Assembly (NCBI GenBank): GCA_012800435.1
Contig: JAAZJH010000007.1
Span: forward strand, 1 to 64,000
Length of the DNA: 64,000 nt
Direction: 5' to 3'
Source: Clostridiaceae bacterium
GTDB lineage: Bacteria > Bacillota > Clostridia > Saccharofermentanales > DTU023
Shown: positions 33,600-44,172 of the stretch, piece after piece
Layout: each line of letters opens with the position of its first letter
Numbering within the stretch: position 1 is the stretch's first letter
Notes under the pieces: generated by a model
Told to the model about the DNA's origin: nothing
Databases searched by the model: none
What the model saw: the letters and a program-made list of their open reading frames with translations, nothing else
Made by a program: the position numbers and the translations under genes

Positions 33600-35426
33600 A
33601 TGTCAAATAAGAATACTGAATTTAAGCTGCATGATTTTGCAGTAGAAAACGAGCTTGAAAAATATCGCTATCCCCTAGATGATGTTCGGGAGATTCGCGA
33701 TCTGCGCGATATGGCACAACAAAGTGAAAAGCTTTATGGAGACCGAAATGCGTATCTTCTGAAAGATCCGATCGCGACACGGCAGATCGCCCCTCGTTCA
33801 GAAGAAGCGAAGAACCTGAAAGTAGACCATTCGCGTCCGTACGTCGGTGTAACCTTCAAACAATTTTTTGCCGATGTGCGCGCGTACGGAACGGCACTGA
33901 AAAACATGGGGATTAACATGAAAAGTCGTGTGGCGATTATTGCCGAGACGCGTTATGAGTGGTATGTCTCCTACTTGGCGCTGGTTAACGGTCTTGCCGT
34001 TGTCGTTCCGCTTGACAAAGAACTTCCTGCAAATGAGATCGTGAATCTCATAAATAGCGCCGAAGCGGATTGCCTTCTTTTCTCCAATCTGAAAAAAGAT
34101 GTCATTGAGGGCATACGCGATCAAATGCCTACAGTGACGCAATACATCAATTTTGATCTGCCGAAGGAGGGCGAAACGGATCTTTATTTCTGGGATATTC
34201 TCCAAGAAGGAGAAATAGCGCGAGAAGCAGGCGATGTAACGTACGATACGCTGCCCATCGATCCGCACGAGATGCATATTCTCCTGTTTACCTCGGGTAC
34301 AGTGTCGAAGCCGAAAGGCGTCATGCTGTGCCACCACAACATCTGTACCAACCTGATGGGCATGTGTTCGTTGCTATATATCGATGAAAATGACCGATTT
34401 CTCTCTGTTTTGCCGTTGCATCATACGTACGAGTGTACGTGCGGCTACCTTTGCCAACTTTATCGCGGCAGCTGTGTAGCGGTGTCGTCGGGCCTCAGGT
34501 ATATCGTTCAGAATATGAAAGAGTCCAAGACGACGATTATTCTTGTTGTTCCTTTGATGGTGGAGGCATTTTATCGCGGTATCATGCGTAAAATAACCGA
34601 CAACCCGAAACAGCATCGCAAATTTAAGTTCGGATTGGCTTTGTCGCGCGCTCTTCTTAAGATCGGCATCGATATCCGTCCCAAATTGTTCAAGCAGATT
34701 CACGAGGGGTTCGGCGGCCATCTGCGTTTGGTCATTTCCGGCGGGGCAGCGATCGAACCGTCGCTGATTAAAAACATGCAGGATATGGGTTTTCATACCG
34801 TTCAAGGCTATGGCCTTACCGAATGCGCTCCGATCCTGGCATTAAACCGGACGCACTTTTACAACAATCGCGCTGCCGGACTGCCCATGCCGAATGTTGA
34901 AGTGAAGATTGTCGATCCTGATGAAGACGGTATCGGTGAAATCGTCGGACGCGGCGACAACGTCATGCTCGGCTACTACAGGAATGAAGAGAAAACACGT
35001 GAAGTCATCGATGATGAAGGCTTTTATCATACGGGTGACCTCGGCTATCTTGACGAGAACGATTTCGTCATCATCACCGGACGTAAGGCAAACTTGATTG
35101 TGACGAGAAACGGGAAAAATATCTTCCCCGAAGAAATTGAATTCCTGCTGAATCTCCAGCCGCTGATTCAAGAAAGTGTTGTGTCAGGCAAGACTGTCAA
35201 CAATGATATCGTCGTTCATGCGGAGATTTTCCCCAACAGAGATGCCGTGGATGCCGACCCCGAACTGAAAGGTCTTGAGCTGACGGATGATCGTGTTCTG
35301 GCGAAAATTCAGGAGCAGGTCAAAGAGGTCAACCGTAAACTTGTCAATTACAAAGCTGTACACTCAGTTTCGCTCCGCGATACGGAGTTCCCGAAGAACA
35401 CGTCAAGGAAGATCAAGCGTTTCTAG
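33600..35426 (+). CDS. AMP-dependent synthetase/ligase (long-chain acyl-CoA ligase-like)
   Basis: LLFTSGTVSKPKGVMLCH, QGYGLTECAP, YHTGDLGYLDENDFVIITGRKANLIV. Confidence 0.9.
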   Translation: MSNKNTEFKLHDFAVENELEKYRYPLDDVREIRDLRDMAQQSEKLYGDRNAYLLKDPIATRQIAPRSEEAKNLKVDHSRPYVGVTFKQFFADVRAYGTALKNMGINMKSRVAIIAETRYEWYVSYLALVNGLAVVVPLDKELPANEIVNLINSAEADCLLFSNLKKDVIEGIRDQMPTVTQYINFDLPKEGETDLYFWDILQEGEIAREAGDVTYDTLPIDPHEMHILLFTSGTVSKPKGVMLCHHNICTNLMGMCSLLYIDENDRFLSVLPLHHTYECTCGYLCQLYRGSCVAVSSGLRYIVQNMKESKTTIILVVPLMVEAFYRGIMRKITDNPKQHRKFKFGLALSRALLKIGIDIRPKLFKQIHEGFGGHLRLVISGGAAIEPSLIKNMQDMGFHTVQGYGLTECAPILALNRTHFYNNRAAGLPMPNVEVKIVDPDEDGIGEIVGRGDNVMLGYYRNEEKTREVIDDEGFYHTGDLGYLDENDFVIITGRKANLIVTRNGKNIFPEEIEFLLNLQPLIQESVVSGKTVNNDIVVHAEIFPNRDAVDADPELKGLELTDDRVLAKIQEQVKEVNRKLVNYKAVHSVSLRDTEFPKNTSRKIKRF

Positions 35427-35447
35427 AACAGTTGCACGGTGAGATAA

Positions 35448-37070
35448 ATGGAAAAAGAACTGGCGGCGTTTGGAAGCCAAGCGCCGCTTAGCCATTCTTC
35501 GACAAACGATTCCAAACACGATTCCGAGATCACGGATCGAGATCTTGATTATTTTTCGATCCGTATTTCTCTTGCGTCTCTTCTTAAGACACTAACTTAC
35601 AGTGTGTTGCAAGGCGATATTGAAACCTGGCGTGATTACGCTGTGACAGATATTGTCTCTGATTCGCGCGAGGCGAGGGAAGAGGTTCTCTTTTTAGCTA
35701 TATCGGGCATAAGGACTGACGGCCATTTGTATGTACGCGAAGCATACGACAGAGGATGCCGTATTTTTGTGACAGAACGTGAAGTCACTCTTCCTGAAGA
35801 CTGTTTGGTGCTCGGTGTCCAAAACACGAGAATTGCTCAAAACGTTCTTGCGCGCAGGTTCTTTGGTTATCCGGAACAGGCGCTTTTGCTTATCGGCATC
35901 ACCGGTACTAAAGGAAAAACAACAATTGCGCACATGCTTGTTGATGCGCTCACAGCATGCGGTATGGAAGCGGCGTCCATCGGAACTACAGGTGTCCGAC
36001 ACAGAGATTTTCACCGCGATCTCGTCAATACGACGCCTGATATATACGTTTTGATGCGCTATTTCTTTCTGCTTCGTCGCCGCGGCGTGAATGTCGTGGC
36101 TATGGAGGTATCATCATCGGCATTAAAGGGACATCGCGTCGAAGGTCTCCTGTTCGAATACGCTATATGCTCTAATGTCGGCTACGACCATATAAGTCCG
36201 ATTGAACACACAGATTTCAATGATTACAGAGATAGTAAAGCAAAACTCTTCACGATGGCCAACACATCAATCCTGAATCTTGATGATCCCTCGTATGCGT
36301 ATATGAAGACACATGCCCACGGCAAAACGGTAACGTATAGTTTGAAAAAATCGTCAGGTGCTGATCTTTGGGCGACCGATCTTCGCCACTCATACGATGA
36401 AGGAAAGGGCGCGTCTACATCCTTTACTGTACACGGTTTAGAAAAGAGCGTTGCGACGATCAGCTCTCCCGGAGACTACAATGTGGCAAACGCTCTGGCA
36501 GTCATCGCCGTGATGAATCAGATGGGGTTTTATTTGGATCAATATAAGGACGCGCTTCGTGCAAACAAGGTTGCGGGCAGAAGTGAGTTTCTCGACACCT
36601 TTCCGGGTATCATCATGATGATCGATTACGCGCACAACGGGATGGGCATGCGCGCAGTCTTGGAGATGCTTTCCGGATTAAAAAAGCAAGACGGTCGACT
36701 GATGGTTTTGTTCGGCGCTGTCGGAGGTCGCGCGAAGAATCGTCGTCGAGATCTTGCGGAAGCCGTTTCACAATATGCGGACGTCGCGATGGTCACGACG
36801 GACTGTCCTTACGATGAAGATCCTGAAGCTATCATGGACGAAGTTTTATCGTATATGAGCGATTTCAGGGGTGAGTTGTTGCAGGAGATCGATCGTCATC
36901 TTGCTATTTCTCAGATGGTTGACTTCGCGCGCGATGGTGACATTGTTCTCTTTGCAGGAATGGGCGATGATAACACACGCACCTTCCGCGGTGTTACCGT
37001 TCCGTATAATGAAAAAACGGTGGTTCTTGATGCCGTAGAAGAACGAAAAATGCGCGAAACGTTATTTTGA
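35448..37070 (+). CDS. MurE-like Mur ligase family protein
   Basis: GITGTKGKTTIAHML, MEVSSSALKGHRVEG, MIDYAHNGMGMRAVLEML. Confidence 0.82.
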   Translation: MEKELAAFGSQAPLSHSSTNDSKHDSEITDRDLDYFSIRISLASLLKTLTYSVLQGDIETWRDYAVTDIVSDSREAREEVLFLAISGIRTDGHLYVREAYDRGCRIFVTEREVTLPEDCLVLGVQNTRIAQNVLARRFFGYPEQALLLIGITGTKGKTTIAHMLVDALTACGMEAASIGTTGVRHRDFHRDLVNTTPDIYVLMRYFFLLRRRGVNVVAMEVSSSALKGHRVEGLLFEYAICSNVGYDHISPIEHTDFNDYRDSKAKLFTMANTSILNLDDPSYAYMKTHAHGKTVTYSLKKSSGADLWATDLRHSYDEGKGASTSFTVHGLEKSVATISSPGDYNVANALAVIAVMNQMGFYLDQYKDALRANKVAGRSEFLDTFPGIIMMIDYAHNGMGMRAVLEMLSGLKKQDGRLMVLFGAVGGRAKNRRRDLAEAVSQYADVAMVTTDCPYDEDPEAIMDEVLSYMSDFRGELLQEIDRHLAISQMVDFARDGDIVLFAGMGDDNTRTFRGVTVPYNEKTVVLDAVEERKMRETLF

Positions 37071-37189
37071 ATTACTGACAACTATACTGCTATTGAATCT
37101 TAGATCAAGGGGTGATTCGTGTTTAACTGCTCGCGATGCAGCACTCGGAAATTACTGTACCTTTATCGAATTATTATTCAATAACAACT

Positions 37190-37966
37190 TTAGCTGAATC
37201 CAAGTCTGGAGGAAATGGTATCTGTAGCTGCCCGTAAAGCAGGGTATATAGAGGTATGAGCTCTGTCGTCTGTCAGATCTGCTGTGCTTCCAAACATGCT
37301 CATAGCAGCAATAATCTGACCTGTATAATCACGTATCGGACAGGAAATGCAGCGAAGACCAATTTCACACTCTTCATCGTCTATGGCATAATCTAGACGA
37401 CGTACTTTTTCTAGTTCTTTCCTGAGAACAGCAGGATCAGTAATTGTATTTGCTGTATATTTTTCTAAACCAATCTCGGAAAGATAGTTTGTAAGTTCTC
37501 TATCAGACAGTCTTGAAAGAAGTATCTTACCCGATCCGGTCGCGTGGAGTGGAGCCTTCTTTCCGATTCGTTGTAGCGTTGGTGAGTTAGGACTATCAAT
37601 ACAGTCAAGATATATACCTTCGCTATTTCCCTCTATTACGAGACATGCGCCGAGAGAAAATGTATTTGCAAGCTGGATAACAAAGGAATTAGTGATATTT
37701 CGTAAACCCAAAGAAGTATTCAGTTTTTCACTTAGGGCACAAATCCGCCAAGTAAGCGCATAGCGCGATGTTTCTTTGTCTTGATATACATATTTAGCAT
37801 CTTCCATGGCATAGAGATAACGAAGAACGGTTGACTGCGTTGTACCGACAAACTTCGCAATATCTCGAAGACGCATAGGGGTTCCGCTATTAGCAAGACA
37901 CTCCATAATCTTGATAAGTCGGATTGAAGATTGACTAGTTTGACGACCACTTGAAGTAATATCCAT
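37190..37966 (-). CDS. IclR family transcriptional regulator
   Basis: N-terminal HTH (MRLRDIAKFVGTTQSTVLRYLYAMEDAKYV), C-terminal effector domain (GLRCISCPIRDYTGQIIAAMSMFG); start M31 of the listed ORF. Confidence 0.88.
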   Translation of the reverse strand: MDITSSGRQTSQSSIRLIKIMECLANSGTPMRLRDIAKFVGTTQSTVLRYLYAMEDAKYVYQDKETSRYALTWRICALSEKLNTSLGLRNITNSFVIQLANTFSLGACLVIEGNSEGIYLDCIDSPNSPTLQRIGKKAPLHATGSGKILLSRLSDRELTNYLSEIGLEKYTANTITDPAVLRKELEKVRRLDYAIDDEECEIGLRCISCPIRDYTGQIIAAMSMFGSTADLTDDRAHTSIYPALRAATDTISSRLGFS

Positions 37967-38067
37967 AGTAAGTAAAGACTCCCATATCTCAAATCCATAT
38001 GTAAAAATGTAAATCCCAGCAAAATTAGAGTAATACAGTCGTAGCCCAATTGTCAATGACAGTTTTA

Positions 38068-38194
38068 ATTATCAATACTATAATTCAGATTATCAAAACA
38101 ATTATTTTAATAATCAAAGTATATTCATTAAATAAACATTTAGTTTGATAATTCAAACAATTAAATTGACTTTAAAAACGTTTGAATATATACT
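38068..38194 (+). promoter_or_regulatory. Island promoter with clustered operator-like repeats
   Basis: TTGACT-N17-TATACT (38166-38194); perfect inverted repeat GTTTGA-TAAT-TCAAAC (38143-38158); ATTATCAA at 38068-38075 and 38089-38096; near-copy ATAATCAA 38110-38117. Confidence 0.65.
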
Positions 38195-38240
38195 TTTGCC
38201 TAACCACTAGACATAGTAGAGCTGGTGGAATAAGTGATTT

Positions 38241-39773
38241 TTGCGGAGTGATATTGAGATGGTTGAGAGAAAGAAATACTGTATAAATGGAGAATGGCTG
38301 GAATCAAAAACTGATAGGTGGATGCCTGTCACTGACTCCAGCACTGGCGCATTGCTTGCGGAGGTTCCTTGTTGCACGGTTGATGAAGTTGAGGCAGCCA
38401 TCGCTTCCGCAGATGCAGCATTCCCCATGTGGTCTCAAATGTCTTTGAGTAGGCGTACCCAGATGATGTTCAAGTGGAGAAATGTTTTAACTAACCATCT
38501 GGAAGAGCTAACACTCTTGTGCGCTAAAGAGCTGGGAAAGACCCTCGCTGAGGCACGTGGAGATGTAGTAAAAGCTATCGAACCAACTGAATTTGCCTGT
38601 GCAGCACCTTTTATATCTCAGGGAAACGCTTCTTTACAGGTTACAACAGGCTATGATACAGCTACTTACCGGGTACCTCTTGGTGTGATTGCAGGCATTG
38701 TTCCCTTTAACTTTCCTGCCATGATTCCTTGGGGATGGATGGTTCCTCTTGCTATCGCTATGGGCAATACTGTTGTTCTCAAAGCAGCAAGTCCAACTCC
38801 TCTCACGGCCATGCGCATTCTCGAGCTATTCTACAACGAAGGCGGATTCCCCAAGGGCGTTGTCAATCTAGTTACTTGTAGCCGGAAAGAAGCAGAGATT
38901 TTTCTGACTGATCCGAGAGTTAAGGCAGTATCGTTTGTTGGCACATCCACTGTTGGCAAGCACATCTACTCTGTTGCCTCTTCTAATGGAAAGCGTGTTC
39001 AGGTTCAGGGCGAGGCAAAAAATCATGCTCTTGTGCTAGAAGATTGCGATCTGGAGAGCAGTACCAGAGCTATAATCAATTCTACTTATGGCTGTGCCGG
39101 TATGCGTTGTATGGCCCTACCTGTTATTGTGGTGCAGGAGAGTATTGCAGATGACTTTGTTACCTTACTCAAGGAAAAAGCAATGGCCCTCAGGGTTGGG
39201 TGTGCTTATGATCCTGAAACTCAACTAGGGCCGGTCGTGTCCGCTGAGCACAAGAAGAGTGTCTGCGAATGGATTGCCAAGGGCATTGAGGAAGGCGCCG
39301 AACTAGTTCTTGATGGTCGTGATATTAAGGTTCCTGGTTTTGAAAACGGTTTTTTTGTCGGTCCCACAATTTTTGACAACGTAAAACCCGGTATGAGTGT
39401 GGGTGAGAAAGAAATCTTTGGTCCTGTCACAATAATTAAACGTGTTAAAGATTTTGAAGAAGGTTTAGCCCTTATGAATGCCAGTCCATATGCTAATGGT
39501 TCCGTCATTTTTACCCAGAGCGGTTATTATGCCCGTGAGTTTGAAATGCGCACGGATGGTGGCATGGTCGGCATCAATGTTGGCATCCCTGTTCCAACGG
39601 CTTATTTTCCTTTCTCCGGTAACAAAGAATCCTTCTATGGCGACCAACATGTTCTTGGTATAGACGGTGTCCGCTTTTATACAAGAGCCAAGACTGTCAC
39701 CAAGCACTGGTACAGTGAAAAATCTAAGACGAAAACTGTCGATACTTGGGAGGGCACAGTAGAGCGCATCTAA
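38241..39773 (+). CDS. Aldehyde dehydrogenase, MmsA (CoA-acylating methylmalonate/malonate semialdehyde dehydrogenase)-like
   Basis: GCAGMRCMALPV catalytic Cys region; GGMVGINVGIPVPTAYFPFSGNKESFYGD. Confidence 0.85.
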   Translation: MRSDIEMVERKKYCINGEWLESKTDRWMPVTDSSTGALLAEVPCCTVDEVEAAIASADAAFPMWSQMSLSRRTQMMFKWRNVLTNHLEELTLLCAKELGKTLAEARGDVVKAIEPTEFACAAPFISQGNASLQVTTGYDTATYRVPLGVIAGIVPFNFPAMIPWGWMVPLAIAMGNTVVLKAASPTPLTAMRILELFYNEGGFPKGVVNLVTCSRKEAEIFLTDPRVKAVSFVGTSTVGKHIYSVASSNGKRVQVQGEAKNHALVLEDCDLESSTRAIINSTYGCAGMRCMALPVIVVQESIADDFVTLLKEKAMALRVGCAYDPETQLGPVVSAEHKKSVCEWIAKGIEEGAELVLDGRDIKVPGFENGFFVGPTIFDNVKPGMSVGEKEIFGPVTIIKRVKDFEEGLALMNASPYANGSVIFTQSGYYAREFEMRTDGGMVGINVGIPVPTAYFPFSGNKESFYGDQHVLGIDGVRFYTRAKTVTKHWYSEKSKTKTVDTWEGTVERI

Positions 39774-39814
39774 GAGAAATAGTCTGAGTTATTCGAAATA
39801 AGAAAGGGATGAAA

Positions 39815-40177
39815 ATGATCAATCGATATGAGTGTAATGGACGCCTAGCCCGTGTTGTAGAACATAATGGTATCTTGTATTTGACTGGGCGCACTTGCGG
39901 AGACTATGAGAAAATTGAGGATCAGACCAGAGGTTTGCTGAAGATTATTGAGGATACGCTGGAGGCATACAATTCTGATAAACGTCACATTCTTAGGGCA
40001 CAAATCTTTCTTAAAGATATTGCTCGCGACTTTCAGCCTATGAACAAGGTTTGGGAGTCTTGGATTGAGCCGGGTTATGAACCGGCTAGGGCTACTGTAC
40101 AGGCATCAATGGCACGAGAGCACTTGCTGATTGAGATCGTAGTAACCGCTGTAACAAAAGAAACCAACGAGGACTAG
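39815..40177 (+). CDS. RidA/YjgF family protein
   Basis: GILYLTGRT, YEPARATVQASM, LLIEIVVTAV. Confidence 0.85.
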   Translation: MINRYECNGRLARVVEHNGILYLTGRTCGDYEKIEDQTRGLLKIIEDTLEAYNSDKRHILRAQIFLKDIARDFQPMNKVWESWIEPGYEPARATVQASMAREHLLIEIVVTAVTKETNED

Positions 40178-40213
40178 GGAACAAGCTCACATTGTAATGG
40201 AGGTGAGAAGTCT

Positions 40214-42562
40214 ATGAAGCGCGATACGGTCATAGGTTCATCACTAATCCGTCCTGACGCTTTGGCGAAGGTGCAGGGCCGGGCGCCTTATGTGGCAGAT
40301 ATAAAGCTTGAAAAGAGAGACTGTCTAATTGGTCGTGCTCTTTTTCCGCCCTATGCCCATGCCAAAATACTTAGCATTAACACGTCACGGGCTGAAGCTT
40401 TATCAGGCGTGGAAGTCGTGATGACAGCTAAAGACTTACCGGGTCTTAACGGATACGGCGCAGCTGCCTTGGATAAGCCCGTTTTAGCAGACAAAATAGT
40501 GAGGTACCAAGGAGATCCTGTTGCCTTTGTTGCTGCCTGTGACAAAAAGACTGCGGATAAGGCTGTTGCTCTAATTGAGGTTAAGTATGAACCCCTTTTT
40601 CCCCAAACTGATCCAAAAGAAAATCTCAAACCGGAGACGCCCTTAATTCATGAAGATCATCCCATGTCGAAGGGAACAAACATATCTAGTAGTTGGCGGG
40701 TGGAGCGTGGCAATGTAATTGCAGCTCTTAGCCGCTCTGACATCGTCTTGGAAAATGACTTTGAAACACAGATCGTAGATCACGCCTACCTTGAAACGGA
40801 TAGCTGTATTGCAGAGCCTGATCCGGTAACCGGTATTCTCCATCTTATAACGCAGGGGCATTCTGCTCAGCTTAATTGTCGTTCTCTTGCCGCGGCCTTT
40901 GGTTTGCCCCACAGTAAGGTGCATGTGACCATTCCAATCGTGGGTGGCAGCTTTGGCGGAAAAGAAGACTCTAACCTCGAAGTATCTGTGATGGCTGGTG
41001 TCCTTGCATTGAAAACTGGAAAATCTGTTTTTTGTGAATACACAAGGGAAGAGTCATTCAGAAACACAGGCAAGCGGCATGCGACACATTCTCACCGCAA
41101 GCTTGGAGCGACAAAAGAAGGAATTTTGACTGCTGTTGCAGCTGATATCACTGTTAATAAGGGGGCATATCGCTCGATTGACCCCATTCCTCAGCGCATG
41201 ACTATGTATGGGGGCGGAGTTTATCGTGTTCCTAATGCACTGGTTGAAGCGCGCTCTGTTTTCACTAATCAGGTTTATGGATGTGCATGCAGAGGACTAG
41301 GTGTGCCACAGGCTATGTTCATTATCGAATCTCAAATGGATGATCTTGCACGAAGACTAAATATGGATCCTGTAGAATTACGGCTAAAAAACATTCTGCG
41401 TGACGGAGATACGATGATAACAGGGCAGGCGATTAAAAAAAGTCAAGGTCTTGGGCTGGAAAAATGTATTCAGGCAGTATGTGAACGCATCGGTTGGGAC
41501 AAGCCTTTAGAGCAAAGTGATGACCCTAGTATTCGACGAGGTCGAGGTATCGCGACGATTATGTATGGTACTGGAACCGGTTATCCAACCGATGGGGCGC
41601 ACTGTTTTCTGAATCTACAAATGGACGGGAGTTTGATGGTCGGCATTGCGACTGCAGAGTTAGGTCAAGGTGGTATCATTGCCATGACCCAAATTGCTTC
41701 TGAGGCAATGGGGATTCCTTACAACATGGTGAGTGTTAATTATTCAGACAACCATTCCTCGCCAGAGGCTGGTGCCACAGTGGCTTCGCGCTCTACCGTC
41801 TTTCACGGCAATGCAATTATCAACGGATGCAACATTCTCAAAGACAGAATGTTATGCTGCGCCGGACAGATCTTGGGTGAAGATCCCCGCGACTTAGACA
41901 TTAGAGAAGGAATAGTTTACACAAGGCAGAATAAAGAGAGGTCAATTCCTCTGACGGAGGCAATTAAATTTGCATTTTCCAGTCAAGTGCCACTTACCAC
42001 TACCGGATCTTGGTATCCTCCTCTTAATCATCTTGATCCAATCATGGGACAAGATACGAGAATGCATACTTATACTTATGGAGCTCAAGCCGTTGAAATT
42101 TCTGTGGACATTGGTACAGGCATTTATACCCTAGATCGTTGTGTATCTGCCTTTGATGTCGGTAAAGCAATTAATCCTATGTGTGTCGAGGGGCAGATTG
42201 AAGGGGGCGTAACTCAGGGTATTGGTTATGCAATGATGGAAAAATTTGAACTCAGAAATGCCATGGCTGTCACGGACACTTATCATACCTATCTGATTCC
42301 CACTTCAATGGACCTTCCAAAACTGGAAACGATTCTAGTGGAAGAGCCAAATGAACTCGGTCCCTTTGGAGCTAAGGGAATTGGCGAACCTCCGGTTACT
42401 GCGGCTGCACCTGCAATCAGAAATGCATTGTTTGATGCAATCGATATTCCGTTTTATTCGCTCCCTATTACACCTATAGATGTGCTTGACGCTATCAAGA
42501 AAAAGAAAAGTCCGGTAGTAAACAGGCAAGAACGAGCTGCTACCAAGAATCTTGAAAAATGA
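40214..42562 (+). CDS. Xanthine dehydrogenase family protein, molybdopterin-binding subunit
   Basis: VGGSFGGKEDSNLE, CACRGLGVPQAMF, ELGPFGAKGIGEPPVTAAAPAI. Confidence 0.92.
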   Translation: MKRDTVIGSSLIRPDALAKVQGRAPYVADIKLEKRDCLIGRALFPPYAHAKILSINTSRAEALSGVEVVMTAKDLPGLNGYGAAALDKPVLADKIVRYQGDPVAFVAACDKKTADKAVALIEVKYEPLFPQTDPKENLKPETPLIHEDHPMSKGTNISSSWRVERGNVIAALSRSDIVLENDFETQIVDHAYLETDSCIAEPDPVTGILHLITQGHSAQLNCRSLAAAFGLPHSKVHVTIPIVGGSFGGKEDSNLEVSVMAGVLALKTGKSVFCEYTREESFRNTGKRHATHSHRKLGATKEGILTAVAADITVNKGAYRSIDPIPQRMTMYGGGVYRVPNALVEARSVFTNQVYGCACRGLGVPQAMFIIESQMDDLARRLNMDPVELRLKNILRDGDTMITGQAIKKSQGLGLEKCIQAVCERIGWDKPLEQSDDPSIRRGRGIATIMYGTGTGYPTDGAHCFLNLQMDGSLMVGIATAELGQGGIIAMTQIASEAMGIPYNMVSVNYSDNHSSPEAGATVASRSTVFHGNAIINGCNILKDRMLCCAGQILGEDPRDLDIREGIVYTRQNKERSIPLTEAIKFAFSSQVPLTTTGSWYPPLNHLDPIMGQDTRMHTYTYGAQAVEISVDIGTGIYTLDRCVSAFDVGKAINPMCVEGQIEGGVTQGIGYAMMEKFELRNAMAVTDTYHTYLIPTSMDLPKLETILVEEPNELGPFGAKGIGEPPVTAAAPAIRNALFDAIDIPFYSLPITPIDVLDAIKKKKSPVVNRQERAATKNLEK

Positions 42563-42826
42563 ATGGTCTTGAATGAAGGTGAACAGTAAGAAGAGTTGGC
42601 GTTATGGTCATAACAAAATAGTATATCATGTTGCTATGACAAATTCTCAATTTGCTACCATTTCTCCTTATACTTACTTCACTTTGTATAACAATATAAA
42701 CAGTGTCGTTTAAAGCTTCTCCTCAAGGCCAATCTAAAACAATAAATAAATTCGTCAAGCATTAACGGGAATGAGGAAAGAATCTTCTTTTTTCATTCAA
42801 AATAAAAATATGAGGAGGTGAAATGA

Positions 42827-43669
42827 TTGGCTACTGTTTTTTTTCTTCCTAACACAGTGGAAGAAGCCTGTTCCATTCTTGAAGAGTGGGGGGACGATGC
42901 CATCATCACCAATGGTGGAACTGATATTGTAATTGACATTAGCAAAGGGAACCTTATTCCCCACGCAAATGTTTGTATTTGGAACATCAATGAACTTCAT
43001 CAAATCAAAATGGATGGTGATTATGTCCGTGTAGGCGGCGCTGCTACTTATAAAGAGATGATGAATTCATCTCTGACCAAAGAATTCCCTGGACTTATAG
43101 AGGCTGTTAGTCAAATTGGCAGCCCGGGAATTCGCCAAGTTGCTACACTGGCCGGCAATATTTGCACAGCCGCTCCTGCGGCAGATGGCTGTACGATGGC
43201 CATGGGTCTTGATGCTCAAATTGTCCTCAAAAGCGCAACCGGAGAACGAATCGTTCCGCTATCTCATATGATGATAGGAAGAGGGAAAACGAAACGAAGG
43301 GGCAATGAATTACTCACTGCAATTCTGATACCAACATCAAAAAAGAACTGTGCTTACGGAAGATTAGCGCGCAGAAGAGCTTCAGACATTGCCAAAGTCA
43401 TGGTTGGAGCTTCACTTGAGATAGAAGATGGTATTTGTACAAGGGCTGTCGTTAGTCTCGGTGCACTCGGTCCGGTTCCCTGCCGTGCATACAGTATAGA
43501 GCAGAAGTTAGAGGGAAAACCTATTCGCACCGGAATTGAGCAACTGCGCGGTGTATTTCCCGAAGAAGCAAAACCGCGAATCAGCCAGTTTAAGAGGTAT
43601 AAGGAGCAAGCGCTTCCCACATTGCTTGTTCGCACGTTAGAGCTTGCAGCACAGAGAGGAGGAGCGTAA
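42827..43669 (+). CDS. Xanthine dehydrogenase family protein, FAD-binding subunit
   Basis: GGTDIVIDI, IGSPGIRQVATLAGNICTAAPAAD; TTG start after GAGGAGGTG. Confidence 0.9.
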   Translation: MATVFFLPNTVEEACSILEEWGDDAIITNGGTDIVIDISKGNLIPHANVCIWNINELHQIKMDGDYVRVGGAATYKEMMNSSLTKEFPGLIEAVSQIGSPGIRQVATLAGNICTAAPAADGCTMAMGLDAQIVLKSATGERIVPLSHMMIGRGKTKRRGNELLTAILIPTSKKNCAYGRLARRRASDIAKVMVGASLEIEDGICTRAVVSLGALGPVPCRAYSIEQKLEGKPIRTGIEQLRGVFPEEAKPRISQFKRYKEQALPTLLVRTLELAAQRGGA

Positions 43670-44139
43670 TGGCAAGACCGGTTCAGTTCTTCCTCAACGA
43701 TCGTCTCGAGACTGTTGAGGTCGATGAAAATGAAATTTTAATTGATACCATACGAGAACGTTTTAGGCTTTGTGGGACAAAAGAGGGTTGTCGGACGGGT
43801 GATTGTGGAACATGCACGGTTCTGTTAGACGGTAGAGCAGTTCGTTCATGTTTAATCCTTACTTGTGCAGTTGAGGGTAAACATATCACAACAATAGAAG
43901 GACTCGGGAATGCGACAAACGTTCATCCGATTCAACAAGCATTTGTTGATGTTGGTGCAGTTCAGTGTGGTTTCTGTATCCCGGGTATGGTCCTTACAGC
44001 AAAGAGTCTGTTAGATGAGAACCACCATCCAACAGAACATGAAATCCGCATCGCATTGTCTGGTAATCTATGCCGATGCACTGGTTACGAAAAGATTATT
44101 CAAGCAGTTCAATTGGCCTCGCAAAGAATGTATCCATAA
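43669..44139 (+). CDS. Molybdenum hydroxylase [2Fe-2S] subunit
   Basis: CGTKEGCRTGDCGTCTVLLDG and CGFCIPGMVLTA...LCRCTGYEKI. Confidence 0.95.
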   Translation: MARPVQFFLNDRLETVEVDENEILIDTIRERFRLCGTKEGCRTGDCGTCTVLLDGRAVRSCLILTCAVEGKHITTIEGLGNATNVHPIQQAFVDVGAVQCGFCIPGMVLTAKSLLDENHHPTEHEIRIALSGNLCRCTGYEKIIQAVQLASQRMYP

Positions 44140-44172
44140 TCTATTTTGCGAATTTATTTAAAGGAGAAAAAA

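Noticed and set aside
40214-44139. Aerobic CO dehydrogenase (CoxLMS) as identity of the molybdenum enzyme
   Set aside because: The active-site loop reads CACRGLGVPQ, like the XDH-type RGxGxPQ, not the AYRCSFR of CoxL form I; gene order is also not coxMSL.
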